Shown here one piece after another: positions 34,501 to 42,315 of a stretch of DNA of 64,000 bases. The translations under genes and the position numbers were made by a program. The stretch lies in the NCBI RefSeq assembly GCF_039595935.1, contig NZ_JBCNKR010000006.1:1116001-1180000 (forward strand), in the 5' to 3' direction. The DNA is from Flavobacterium sp. (lineage in GTDB: Bacteria > Bacteroidota > Bacteroidia > Flavobacteriales > Flavobacteriaceae). Under the pieces are notes generated by a model. That model had not been told where the DNA came from. It searched no databases and was given only the letters and a program-made list of their open reading frames with translations. Positions within the stretch are counted from its first letter, which is position 1. Every line of letters begins with the position of its first letter.

Positions 34501-37237
34501 TCAATTTGCTTTAACCGATGAAGAATGGGGACGCTATTTAATTCGTGTTGAAGATGGAGAAAGTGGGCACGCGACTTCTTTAACTGTAAATATCGACTGG
34601 CCGATTTGGTCTGGAAAAACAAGAAACAGAGATGCTTCAACCGCAAATATGTTAGTTTTTTCTACTGATAAGAAAAACTATGCAGTAGGCGAAAAAGCTC
34701 AGATTTCTTTTCCTTCAAGTGAAGGCGGACGTGCGTTAATTTCAATCGAAAACGGATCAAGAGTAGTGCAGACTATTTGGACTGAGACTAAAAAAGGAGA
34801 AACAAAAGTTGAAGTTCCAATTACAGGAGCAATGGCGCCAAACGTGTATTTTAATATTACATTATTACAGCCTCACGCTTCAACCAAAAATGATTCGCCG
34901 ATTCGTATGTACGGAATTGTTCCTATCGAAGTGGTGGACAAAAACACGATTTTGGCACCAACGTTAAATATGTCGGATGTATTAAGACCTGAACAGCCTT
35001 TTACGGTAAAAGTAGGAGAGAAATCAGGAAAAGAAATGACGTATACAATCGCAGTTGTCGATGAAGGTCTTCTGGATTTAACTCGTTTTAAAACGCCAAA
35101 TGCATGGGATAGTTTCTACGTTCGTGAAGCTTTGGGAGTAAAAACATGGGACGTTTACGATGATGTAATTGGAGCTTACGGTGGAAAAATAAATCAGATT
35201 TTCAGTATTGGAGGAGATCAGGATTTAGGCGGTGGAAAAGCTAAAAAAGCAAACCGTTTCAAACCAGTTGTATTGTATTATGGACCATTTAAATTAGAAA
35301 AAGGAGAAACAAAGTCACATCAATTAAAACTGCCTAAATATATTGGTTCTGTCAGAACTATGGTAGTAGCCGGTGATGCCGCAACAAGTGCTTACGGAAG
35401 CGTTGAAAAAGCAACACAGGTTAAGAGTCCGTTGATGGTTTTAGCTTCATTACCAAGAAAAATTTCGCCATCAGAAAAAGTGACACTTCCGGTTACGGTT
35501 TTTGCCACTGAGAGTAAAGTCAAAAATGTAACGATTCAGGTGAAAACAAGTAACGGATTAAAAGTAGCAGGAAGCGCTGTTCAGAAACTGAATTTTGCAC
35601 AGCCGGATGAGAAAATGGCCTATTTTAATTTGGTAGTAGGTTCTGCAACCGGAATTGCAAAAGTTCAGGTTGTAGCAACATCTGGAAGTGAAAAATCAAC
35701 TTACGATGTTGAAATTGACATGACCAATCCGAACCCGGTGACGAGTACCTTTACCGATGTTGTTTTAGGACCAAATAGTTCAAAAACACTTTCGTGGAAA
35801 ACCTTTGGAGTGGCAGGAAGTAATAAAGCGAGATTAGAAGTTTCATCAATGCCTTCGATGAATTTGAATGGAAGACTGCAGTTTTTAATTCAGTATCCGC
35901 ACGGTTGTGTAGAGCAGACAACATCTTCTGTATTTCCGCAATTGTTCTTAAGTGACGTTGCTGATATTGATGCGAAACGCAAAGATTTAATTCAAAAAAA
36001 TATTGCAGCCGGAATCGCCAGATTAGGAAATTTCCAACTATCAAATGGCGGATTGCCTTACTGGCAGGGAAATGCAGTTCCAGACGATTGGGGAACTTCA
36101 TACGCCGGACATTTCTTAATTGAAGCAGAGAAAAAAGGATATATACTGCCAATTAATTTTAAATCAAAATGGCTGTCATATCAGCAAAAAGAAGCTAAAC
36201 AATGGCGTTTTGAACCAAAATACGGAAATGATCTGGCACAGGCTTACAGATTATACACGCTGGCTTTAGCAGGTAATGCCGATTTATCATCAATGAACAG
36301 ATTGCGTGAAACTAAAGGTATTTCGAATGAAAGTATGCTTCGTCTAGCAGCGGCTTATGTTTTAGCAGGGCAGAAATCGGCTGGACAGAACTTGCTCTTA
36401 CGCACTAGCATTGATGGTTCTGATAATTATAATTATTACTATTATGGTTCAAGCGAAAGAAACAGAGCGATGGCACTTGAAACGATGCTGCTTTTAGGTC
36501 AAAAACAAAAAGCGTTTACTATGGCTTCAAAATTAGCCAAAGAAATGTCGGCCAATCAATGGATGAGTACACAGACAACGGCTTATTGTTTATATTCAAT
36601 GTCGAAATTTGCGATAGGCAATGGATCTAAAGGAATCAATATACAGTTTGCTAAAAACGGAAAGGGAGAGACGATAAACACAGGTAAATCAGTGGCAGAT
36701 CGTAGTTTGTCTGTTGCTTCTGGTACAAACAGTATTACGCTTAAAAACAATAAAAATAATACGGTTTATGTTCGTGTATTAAATACAGGAATTTTACCAG
36801 TAGGACAAGAAAATGCAACTCAGAATGATGTTTCGGCAAGTATTGTCTTTAAAAACAGAAAAGGAAGTGTAATTAATGTTTCTAGAATAAATCAGGGAAC
36901 TGAATTTGTTGCTGAGGTTACGATTAAAAACGAGCGAAATGAAAGAGTTCGGAATGTTGCTTTATCACAGATCCTGCCTTCTGGATTCGAAATCGTAAAT
37001 ACCCGTTTTACAGATTATGGAGACGCTGTAAATAATATTGCGGATTATATCGATATTCGTGATGACAGAACGAATTTCTATTTCAGTCTGGCAAGCAGAG
37101 AAACGAAAGTTTTCAGAATATTGTTAAACGCATCATATTTAGGGAATTATTATTTGCCAGGCTTGCAATGCGAAGCGATGTACGATAATACATTCTTAGC
37201 CAGAACAAAAGGATTTTGGGTTGAGGTGGTAAAATAA
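31550..37237 (+). CDS. Alpha-2-macroglobulin family lipoprotein with thioester
   Basis: An 1895-residue protein starting with GTG. The signal peptide ends in a lipobox (FQSC), so it is a lipoprotein. N-terminal MG domains and the MG2/bait region are followed by the A2M region (EKGETKSHQLKLPKYIGSVRTMVVAG) and the thioester motif GCVEQ with Cys1453, then a helical toroid domain. Such proteins trap proteases and protect the envelope. Two low-complexity parts are visible: a Val/Ala/Asp repeat (about 313-345) and an acidic Tyr-rich stretch (about 510-560). The pbpC gene follows, a known pairing in bacteria. Confidence 0.95.
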   Translation: MKAKGLVLVFFVFFIFQSCGRKSAADFNSDFSLFKDYITSFTGGIVSADSDIRVVLAFDKNDWKPNQELDDDLFDISPSVSGKVVALSTNTLAFIPEKKLKMGTEYQVTLNLDKLTAIPKDKEKELSKFNFTVKTVKQDFTINTFDIQSYSKEYQYLNCVLKTADNIDLETAQKLVEAKHNGNNLKIKFEKTNGPAKEFRFIIDSIQRQSEASNLEIIYDGSDFDIDQKGQIDFPITSINEFKVIKVEVPDGNNQQVLINFSEPLEKGQDFAGLVSIQNTNNLKFSTQGNLLKVYFTNQNAPKEEKPVTVVVQEEPEAVAVDSAAVVVDSAAVAVDSAAAVAEEAVEYVPDEEPQQVVTGELLLEVFEGIESQYGKKLESNYSEKISFDQIKPNIRFVKNGTILPSSNNLKLNFEAVNLSAVDVKVYKIYKNNILQFLQYNELNGGQNLKKVAQPVAKTTLNLRESTLVNLSKWNTYALDLSKIIKPEPGAIYRVEFVYKKKYSLYKCETSDSGDDETEEEEVDENDVNYSGNSYDEYSYYDDYDWRESEDPCSGSYFYNAKIATNILASDLGVIAKRGENKSYLFAVNNIVTTEPVSNARVDLYNFQQQKIATEATSSEGIASFQLDKFAYFAIVTLGDQSTYVKLDDGQSLSVSNFDVAGETLQKGLKGFIYGERGVWRPGDNLYLSFILNDAANKLPKSHPIKFRLNDPNGKTVYQTVQKTNDLNHYAFIVPTNQDAPTGNWEAMVSVGGAKFYKSIKIETIKPNRLKIKNTFSRKTLSASYPNTDNLEVTWLHGAIAKNLNVEIQAKFSQQGTTFKGYEKYTFDDLTRQFSTEEINVFSGKLNESGKAAVNIQPRLQGQAPGMLRAAFITKVYEEGGDFSTDVMSTTYSPYKTYVGLKSPELNKYNMLETRTNNRFEVVTVDENGRPKSVRNLEVRIYKVDWRWWWDSSNDNLSNYNSSNSTTSYKSVVINTDSSGKGSFQFALTDEEWGRYLIRVEDGESGHATSLTVNIDWPIWSGKTRNRDASTANMLVFSTDKKNYAVGEKAQISFPSSEGGRALISIENGSRVVQTIWTETKKGETKVEVPITGAMAPNVYFNITLLQPHASTKNDSPIRMYGIVPIEVVDKNTILAPTLNMSDVLRPEQPFTVKVGEKSGKEMTYTIAVVDEGLLDLTRFKTPNAWDSFYVREALGVKTWDVYDDVIGAYGGKINQIFSIGGDQDLGGGKAKKANRFKPVVLYYGPFKLEKGETKSHQLKLPKYIGSVRTMVVAGDAATSAYGSVEKATQVKSPLMVLASLPRKISPSEKVTLPVTVFATESKVKNVTIQVKTSNGLKVAGSAVQKLNFAQPDEKMAYFNLVVGSATGIAKVQVVATSGSEKSTYDVEIDMTNPNPVTSTFTDVVLGPNSSKTLSWKTFGVAGSNKARLEVSSMPSMNLNGRLQFLIQYPHGCVEQTTSSVFPQLFLSDVADIDAKRKDLIQKNIAAGIARLGNFQLSNGGLPYWQGNAVPDDWGTSYAGHFLIEAEKKGYILPINFKSKWLSYQQKEAKQWRFEPKYGNDLAQAYRLYTLALAGNADLSSMNRLRETKGISNESMLRLAAAYVLAGQKSAGQNLLLRTSIDGSDNYNYYYYGSSERNRAMALETMLLLGQKQKAFTMASKLAKEMSANQWMSTQTTAYCLYSMSKFAIGNGSKGINIQFAKNGKGETINTGKSVADRSLSVASGTNSITLKNNKNNTVYVRVLNTGILPVGQENATQNDVSASIVFKNRKGSVINVSRINQGTEFVAEVTIKNERNERVRNVALSQILPSGFEIVNTRFTDYGDAVNNIADYIDIRDDRTNFYFSLASRETKVFRILLNASYLGNYYLPGLQCEAMYDNTFLARTKGFWVEVVK

Positions 37238-37241
37238 AGTT

Positions 37242-37312
37242 TCACGCAGATTTAGCAGATTTAAGCAGATCAAAAAGAAAATCTGCCAAATCTGCTAAAT
37301 CTGCGTGCAAAA
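37242..37312. repeat. AGATTTAGCAGATTT inverted repeat
   Basis: CACGCAGATTTAGCAGATTTAAG and its inverse, ending in AAATCTGCGTG, form a long hairpin between the macroglobulin and pbpC genes, followed by AAAAAAAC. Confidence 0.65.
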
Positions 37313-37339
37313 AAACTTTGCGGTTAAATAAAATCAGTC

Positions 37340-39715
37340 TTGAAAAATAAACTTATAGCGTTTTTCCAACGCATTCTAAATTGGATAAAAAGAAACAAAA
37401 TAAAATCAGCAATTGCATTTGTGCTTTTGCTGATTTACTATTTTTCGATACCCCGAACTTTGTTTAAAGAACCTTATTCTACCGTTATAGAAAGCAAAGA
37501 AGGCGAACTGCTCGGAGCTAAAATTGCCCGCGACGGACAATGGCGTTTTCCTGCGCAGGACAGCGTGCCGGACAAATTCAAGAAATGTATCGTTTATTTT
37601 GAAGATGAATATTTCTACAAACATCCGGGATTCAATCCGGGAGCGATGATTAATGCTTTTAAACAAAACAGAAAAGCAGGAAAAGTAGTTCGAGGCGGAA
37701 GTACATTGACACAGCAAGTAATACGATTATCCAGAAAAGGAAAAAACAGAACCTATCTCGAAAAAATTCTCGAAATAATTTTCGCTACAAGATTAGAACT
37801 AGGATATTCTAAAAACGAAATTCTCGAAATGTATGCCGCCCATGCGCCGTTTGGAGGAAACGTTGTGGGATTGGAAATGGCTTCATGGCGTTATTTTGGC
37901 GTTCAGTCCAATCAATTATCTTGGGCTGAAAATGCTGTTTTAGCTGTTTTGCCGAATGCTCCAAGTTTAATTTATCCAGGAAAAAATCAGATAAAATTAC
38001 TCAACAAACGAAACCGACTTTTATTAAAACTTCATCAAGAAGGCGTTATCGACAAACAGACATATGAATTGTCTATAGAAGAACCTTTGCCTCAAAAACC
38101 TTATGATTTGCCGCAGATTGCATCGCATTTATTGCAGAGAGTAGCAAAAAATGAAGAAGGAACAAGAGTAAAAACCACAATTGATTACGCTCTGCAAAAT
38201 CGTGTCAATCAAATTGCGAGATATTATTACAATCAATACAAACAAAACGAAGTTCATAATCTGGCGATTTTGGTAATTGATGTTCAAAACAGAAATGTAA
38301 TGAGTTATGTAGGGAATTCTCCGGCTGACAGAGATCATCAAAAAGATGTCGATATTATAGATGCGCCAAGAAGTACAGGAAGTATCCTGAAACCGCTATT
38401 ATATGGCGCTATGCTAGATGATGGCGAATTATTGCCAAATACTTTAGTAGCAGATATTCCAACACAGATTTCAGGTTATACACCTCAAAACTTTAATCTG
38501 ACTTTTGACGGTGCAGTTCCGGCGCATCGTGCATTGTCGCGTTCATTGAATATTCCTGCTGTGTTGATGTTACAGGAATTTAGTGTAAATAAGTTTTATG
38601 AAGAACTTCAAAAATTTAAATTAAAAAACATTAATAAAACTCCAGATCATTATGGTTTGTCTCTTATTTTGGGAGGTGCCGAAAGTAACTTATGGGATTT
38701 ATGCAGAACATACGCCAATTTATCTTCAACCTTAAATTATTTTATTAAGCATCAGGCAAAATACAGAACAAATGAATTTGCCGAGTTAAATTATAAAAAC
38801 GATTTTAAGCCCGATTTTGGATCCGAAACCGATCAAAAGAATATTTTGGGCGCTGGATCAATTTGGTTGACTTACAACGCAATGGAAGAGGTTAACAGGC
38901 CAGAAGGAGATGAAGCATGGAAATTTTATGACAGCTCATTGAAAATTGCTTGGAAAACAGGAACCAGTTTCGGAAACCGGGATGCATGGGCAATTGGAAC
39001 CAATTCAAGATATGTAGTCGGAATTTGGGTTGGAAATGCAACAGGAGAAGGGCGTCCGACTTTGACAGGAGTTACCAGTGCAGCGCCGATTTTATTCGAT
39101 GTTTTTAATTTACTGCCAAGACAAAAATGGTTTGATACGCCTTATAAAGATTTAGAAGAAGTTGAAGTTTGTCGTTTAAGTGGTTATCTGGCAAAAGACA
39201 ATTGTCCGAAAATTAAACAATGGGTTACCAAAAAAGGGAAATCGACAAAAGTCTGTCCGTATCACAGAACCATTCATTTAGACAAAACAGAGCAATTCCA
39301 AGTAAACAGCAGTTGTGAGAATATCGATAATATTGTTACTAAAAACTGGTTTGTACTGCCTCCGGTTATGGCGTGGTATTACAAAAGCCAGCATATAGAA
39401 TATCTGCCGCTGCCTCCATTTAAAGAAGGCTGTGAAGGAACGCAGACCACAACAATGGATTTTATTTATCCAAAAGCCAATAGTAAGATCTATTTAACAA
39501 AAGATTTTAATAGTAATGTACAACCCGTAATTTTAAAAGTGGCTTATTCTGAAAGAGATAAAGAATTGTTTTGGTATGTTGATGACGTATATAAAGCCAC
39601 AACAAAAACCTTTCATGAATTACCGATTACGCCAACAACGGGAATACATTACATAACGATTGTAGATGCATTTGGAAATGAAATTCGAAGAAAAATTGAA
39701 ATTGTGAGGGAATAG
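37340..39715 (+). CDS. pbpC: Penicillin-binding protein 1C (PbpC)
   Basis: A bifunctional peptidoglycan synthase, 791 residues with TTG start. A membrane anchor at about 22-37 is followed by the glycosyltransferase domain with catalytic Glu88 in FEDEYFYKHPG and RGGSTLTQQ. The transpeptidase domain has the SILK motif in RSTGSILKPLLYG and KTGTS (AWKTGTSFGNRDAW). The C-terminal BiPBP_C domain follows (FIYPKANSKIYL). Linked alpha-2-macroglobulin and PbpC proteins are thought to work together in envelope repair. Confidence 0.95.
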   Translation: MKNKLIAFFQRILNWIKRNKIKSAIAFVLLLIYYFSIPRTLFKEPYSTVIESKEGELLGAKIARDGQWRFPAQDSVPDKFKKCIVYFEDEYFYKHPGFNPGAMINAFKQNRKAGKVVRGGSTLTQQVIRLSRKGKNRTYLEKILEIIFATRLELGYSKNEILEMYAAHAPFGGNVVGLEMASWRYFGVQSNQLSWAENAVLAVLPNAPSLIYPGKNQIKLLNKRNRLLLKLHQEGVIDKQTYELSIEEPLPQKPYDLPQIASHLLQRVAKNEEGTRVKTTIDYALQNRVNQIARYYYNQYKQNEVHNLAILVIDVQNRNVMSYVGNSPADRDHQKDVDIIDAPRSTGSILKPLLYGAMLDDGELLPNTLVADIPTQISGYTPQNFNLTFDGAVPAHRALSRSLNIPAVLMLQEFSVNKFYEELQKFKLKNINKTPDHYGLSLILGGAESNLWDLCRTYANLSSTLNYFIKHQAKYRTNEFAELNYKNDFKPDFGSETDQKNILGAGSIWLTYNAMEEVNRPEGDEAWKFYDSSLKIAWKTGTSFGNRDAWAIGTNSRYVVGIWVGNATGEGRPTLTGVTSAAPILFDVFNLLPRQKWFDTPYKDLEEVEVCRLSGYLAKDNCPKIKQWVTKKGKSTKVCPYHRTIHLDKTEQFQVNSSCENIDNIVTKNWFVLPPVMAWYYKSQHIEYLPLPPFKEGCEGTQTTTMDFIYPKANSKIYLTKDFNSNVQPVILKVAYSERDKELFWYVDDVYKATTKTFHELPITPTTGIHYITIVDAFGNEIRRKIEIVRE

Positions 39716-39726
39716 TAACGTATTGA

Positions 39727-39798
39727 ATTGTCACCCTGAGGGAAGTCGAAGCCCACGGACCAATTTGAGCGCCCTTCGACTTCCCTCAGGGTGACAAT
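39727..39798. repeat. Perfect inverted repeat GTCACCCTGAGGGAAGTCGAAG
   Basis: Two 25-base arms at 39727-39751 and 39774-39798 are fully complementary around a 22-base centre. Related arms occur at 48042-48112, and a single arm occurs at 61496-61521. Confidence 0.8.
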
Positions 39799-39840
39799 AG
39801 TATTCAAAATAAATTTTTCAATATAGTTTTGAATATAAAT

Positions 39841-39897
39841 TTCCGCCACGAATTCACGAATTATTATAAAAATTAATTCGTGAATTCGTGGCGGAAA
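39841..39897. repeat. CCGCCACGAATTCACGAATT inverted repeat
   Basis: CCGCCACGAATTCACGAATTA and TAATTCGTGAATTCGTGGCGG are perfect inverse arms around a short AT spacer. It lies between the convergent pbpC and rng genes. Confidence 0.75.
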
Positions 39898-39910
39898 AAA
39901 AATCCACAAA

Positions 39911-39943
39911 AAAACCGTCTCGTTTTTTTAACGAGACGGTTTT
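39911..39943 (-). terminator. Terminator after rng
   Basis: AAAACCGTCTCGTT pairs with AACGAGACGGTTTT around a 5-base loop. On the minus strand the stem is followed by a T-run. It starts 8 bases after the rng stop codon. Confidence 0.85.
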
Positions 39944-39950
39944 ATGTTTT

Positions 39951-41495
39951 TTATTCTGAAATAACATTTCCTTTGTTGTCGTAGAAATGGTATTCTAAGT
40001 ACGTGTAAGCGTCACGAGGTATGATTTTCACCCATTTTTTATGTTCAAAAAACCATTTTGAACGTAATGATGGAAAACCTTTGCTGAGGTATGCAGCCAC
40101 AAACGGATGTGTGTTTAACACAACTTTTTTGTGGGTTTTTAAAAGTCTTTCTAAATCAGCGGTAATCCTGTCAATGATTAAAATTGGAGCTTCAATTTCG
40201 CCATTGTGTTTGTTAGGATCTTCCTCTCTGGTTTTTATATTAACTTCTGGTCTTACTCGCTGTCTGGTAATCTGAACAAGTCCAAATTTACTTGGCGGTA
40301 ATATTTTATGTTTTGCTTTATCGTCGCTCATTTCTTCTCGCAAGAAGTCGAACAAAACTTTCCTGTTTTCTGGATTAGACATATCGATAAAATCAACTAC
40401 GATTATTCCGCCCATATCACGCAGACGCAGTTGTCTGGCAATTTCTGCTGCGGCAATCATATTCACTTCCATGGCTGTGTCTTCCTGGTTGGTTGCTTTA
40501 TTTGAACGGTTTCCGCTGTTTACGTCAATAACGTGCAGAGCTTCAGTGTGTTCTATAATAAGATAAGCACCTTTACTCATGGAAACAGTTCTGCCAAAAG
40601 AAGTTTTGATTTGTCTCTCTATATTGTATTTCTCAAAAATCGGAGTATCATTTGATTGATAAAACTTGACAATTGATTGTTTTGAAGGTGCAATTTCCTG
40701 CAGATATTCCTTCGTTTGGTGGAACAACTCTTCATCATCTATTTGAATACCGCTGAAGGTATCATTAAATACATCTCTTAATATCGAAGAAGCTCTGTTA
40801 AGCTCTCCTAATACTTTTGATGGATGATGAGCAGTTGGTAATTTTTTACACATTGCAGACCATCTGCCAAGCAGGTTCTGCAAATCTTTTTCTAATTCGG
40901 CTACGTTTTTGCCTTCGGCTACTGTACGAACAATAACACCAAATCCTTTAGGTTTGATCGATAGAACAAGTTTTTTTAGACGATCCTTTTCTTTTTTGTC
41001 TTCTATTTTTTGAGAAATAGAAACGCGATCAGAAAAAGGAACTAGAACAATAAATCTTCCGGCAAGAGAAAGCTCAGCACTTATTCTTGGGCCTTTGGTC
41101 GATATAGGTTCTTTAACTACCTGAACTAAGACAGATTGATTGGCACTTAAAATATCAGTAATGATGCCATCTTTGTCAATCTCTTTTTCAAACTGAAAGG
41201 TTTTTAGGGAGAAATCTTTTAATTTACCTGCGCTTACAAGTTTTATGAATTTCAGCTGAGAAGCTAGATTTGGACCCAAATCGTGATAATGTAAAAAGGC
41301 ATCTTTTTCGAAACCTACATTCACAAAAGCAGCGTTAAGTCCGGCAACTGGTTTTCTGATTTTGGCGATAAAAATATCACCAACCTGAAAGTTGCTTTTT
41401 TCTTCTTCTTTGTGTAATTCAATTAGTTTTCCATCTTTTAATAAGGCAAAATCTACGGCTTCAGAACTAGATCTAATGATTAACTCTTTATTCAC
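39951..41495 (-). CDS. rng: Ribonuclease G/E family protein
   Basis: A 514-residue endoribonuclease likely for rRNA maturation and mRNA decay. The N-terminal S1 domain (FQVGDIFIAKIRKPVAGLNAAFVNVGFEKDAFL) and the catalytic domain with two Asp-bearing motifs, HVIDVNSGNRS and GGIIVVDFIDM, fit RNase G. The whole protein has a single Cys, so the CPxCxGxG zinc-link of E. coli RNase E/G is missing. Its length matches RNase G, with no degradosome scaffold. The next gene upstream on the minus strand is the tiny basic protein. Confidence 0.93.
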   Translation of the reverse strand: MNKELIIRSSSEAVDFALLKDGKLIELHKEEEKSNFQVGDIFIAKIRKPVAGLNAAFVNVGFEKDAFLHYHDLGPNLASQLKFIKLVSAGKLKDFSLKTFQFEKEIDKDGIITDILSANQSVLVQVVKEPISTKGPRISAELSLAGRFIVLVPFSDRVSISQKIEDKKEKDRLKKLVLSIKPKGFGVIVRTVAEGKNVAELEKDLQNLLGRWSAMCKKLPTAHHPSKVLGELNRASSILRDVFNDTFSGIQIDDEELFHQTKEYLQEIAPSKQSIVKFYQSNDTPIFEKYNIERQIKTSFGRTVSMSKGAYLIIEHTEALHVIDVNSGNRSNKATNQEDTAMEVNMIAAAEIARQLRLRDMGGIIVVDFIDMSNPENRKVLFDFLREEMSDDKAKHKILPPSKFGLVQITRQRVRPEVNIKTREEDPNKHNGEIEAPILIIDRITADLERLLKTHKKVVLNTHPFVAAYLSKGFPSLRSKWFFEHKKWVKIIPRDAYTYLEYHFYDNKGNVISE

Positions 41496-41519
41496 ACTGT
41501 AAATTTTTATCTGTTTTTT

Positions 41520-41600
41520 CAGAAAATAGAGTATAGAGTATAGAATATAGACTTAATAAAAATCTAAAATCTGAAATCTAAAATCTAAAATCTTATCTAC
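41520..41600. repeat. Direct AATCTAAAATCT word repeats
   Basis: Several copies of AAAATCTAAAATCT and ATAGAGTATAGA follow each other upstream of rng on the minus strand. The remaining bases up to 41750 hold similar AGAATAGA words but no gene. Confidence 0.5.
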
Positions 41601-41749
41601 AGATGGATTAAACAATATTTTTAACAGGTATTAACCCGGTGAAAGAAGATTAGTAGAGAATAGAGTAAAGAGAATAGATTTTTCGTCGTCTATCTCTATT
41701 TTCTTTTCTCTTTTATCTTTTTTCAATTTCAATGAACGTTTAAAAAGAA

Positions 41750-41775
41750 AAAAGTAGTTTAAAACTACTTTTTCT
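41750..41775 (-). terminator. Hairpin at the end of the small basic gene
   Basis: AAAGTAGT and ACTACTTT are inverted around TTTAA. On the minus strand the stem overlaps the stop codon and is followed by CTTTTTTC, which resembles a terminator. Confidence 0.6.
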
Positions 41776-41857
41776 TTTTGTGGCGGTTAGCTCTCGCTCT
41801 TTTCTTTCTTTTGTGAGTAGCTACCTTATGTCTCTTTCTTTTTTTACCACTTGGCAT
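41765..41857 (-). CDS. Very basic 30-residue protein, candidate ribosomal protein
   Basis: ATG at 41857 reads MPSGKKRKRHKVATHKRKK followed by RARANRHKKKK and a TAG at 41765-41767. More than half of the residues are Lys, Arg or His. The reading frame is free of the biases of the neighbours and sits 27 bases beyond the HU gene on the same strand. I recall a protein of this type as conserved in Bacteroidota. The F. johnsoniae 70S structure described a new ribosomal protein, bL38, and this gene is a candidate for it, but I cannot confirm that match here. Confidence 0.8.
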   Translation of the reverse strand: MPSGKKRKRHKVATHKRKKRARANRHKKKK

Positions 41858-41884
41858 ATCGTGTCAGATTTATGTTAATTAATA

Positions 41885-42175
41885 TTATTTTGCTTCGTTG
41901 TTAGTTTTAACTCCTTCTACAAATACTTTTGCAGGTTTAAACGCAGGGATGTTGTGTGCTGGAATTTTAATTGTAGTGTTTTTAGAAATGTTTCTACCAG
42001 TTTTTTCAGCTCTGGTTTTAACGATAAAACTACCAAAACCTCTTAGGTAAACATTGTCTCCTGTTTCTAAAGAAATTTTAACTTCTTCCATAAAAGATTC
42101 TACAGTTGCTTGAACATCTCCTTTTTCAAGACCTAATTTCTCTGAAATTTTTGCTACGATATCTGCTTTCGTCAT
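41885..42175 (-). CDS. HU/IHF family DNA-binding protein
   Basis: A 96-residue nucleoid protein. It starts with MTKADIVAKISEKLGLEKGDV, has the dimer core VESFMEEVKISLETGDNVYLRGFGSF, and the DNA-binding arm with GRNISKNTTIKIPAHNIPAFKP, where the conserved Pro intercalates. Length and pattern are normal for HU. It has a well-formed promoter (42225-42256, minus strand) and is probably co-transcribed with the small basic gene and perhaps rng. Confidence 0.95.
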   Translation of the reverse strand: MTKADIVAKISEKLGLEKGDVQATVESFMEEVKISLETGDNVYLRGFGSFIVKTRAEKTGRNISKNTTIKIPAHNIPAFKPAKVFVEGVKTNNEAK

Positions 42176-42224
42176 TTTCTTTCCTATTTAATTTTATAAA
42201 TGGTGTACTATTTTTTTGAGTTTG

Positions 42225-42256
42225 CAAATATAGGAATTAAAAAAAGAATTAATCAA
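42225..42256 (-). promoter_or_regulatory. Promoter of the HU gene
   Basis: On the minus strand TTG (42254-42256) and TATATTTG (42225-42232) are 21 bases apart, matching the flavobacterial consensus. A divergent TACTTTTG box for mutY lies at 42290-42297. Confidence 0.6.
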
Positions 42257-42315
42257 GCTAATTCGTTAAATTTTAATTACATAAACATTTACTTTTGCAT
42301 TTTAAGTATTTCGAG

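Noticed and set aside
35751..36152. 133-residue minus-strand frame inside the macroglobulin gene
   Set aside because: It lies opposite the thioester region of a clear gene and has a composition typical of antisense translation.
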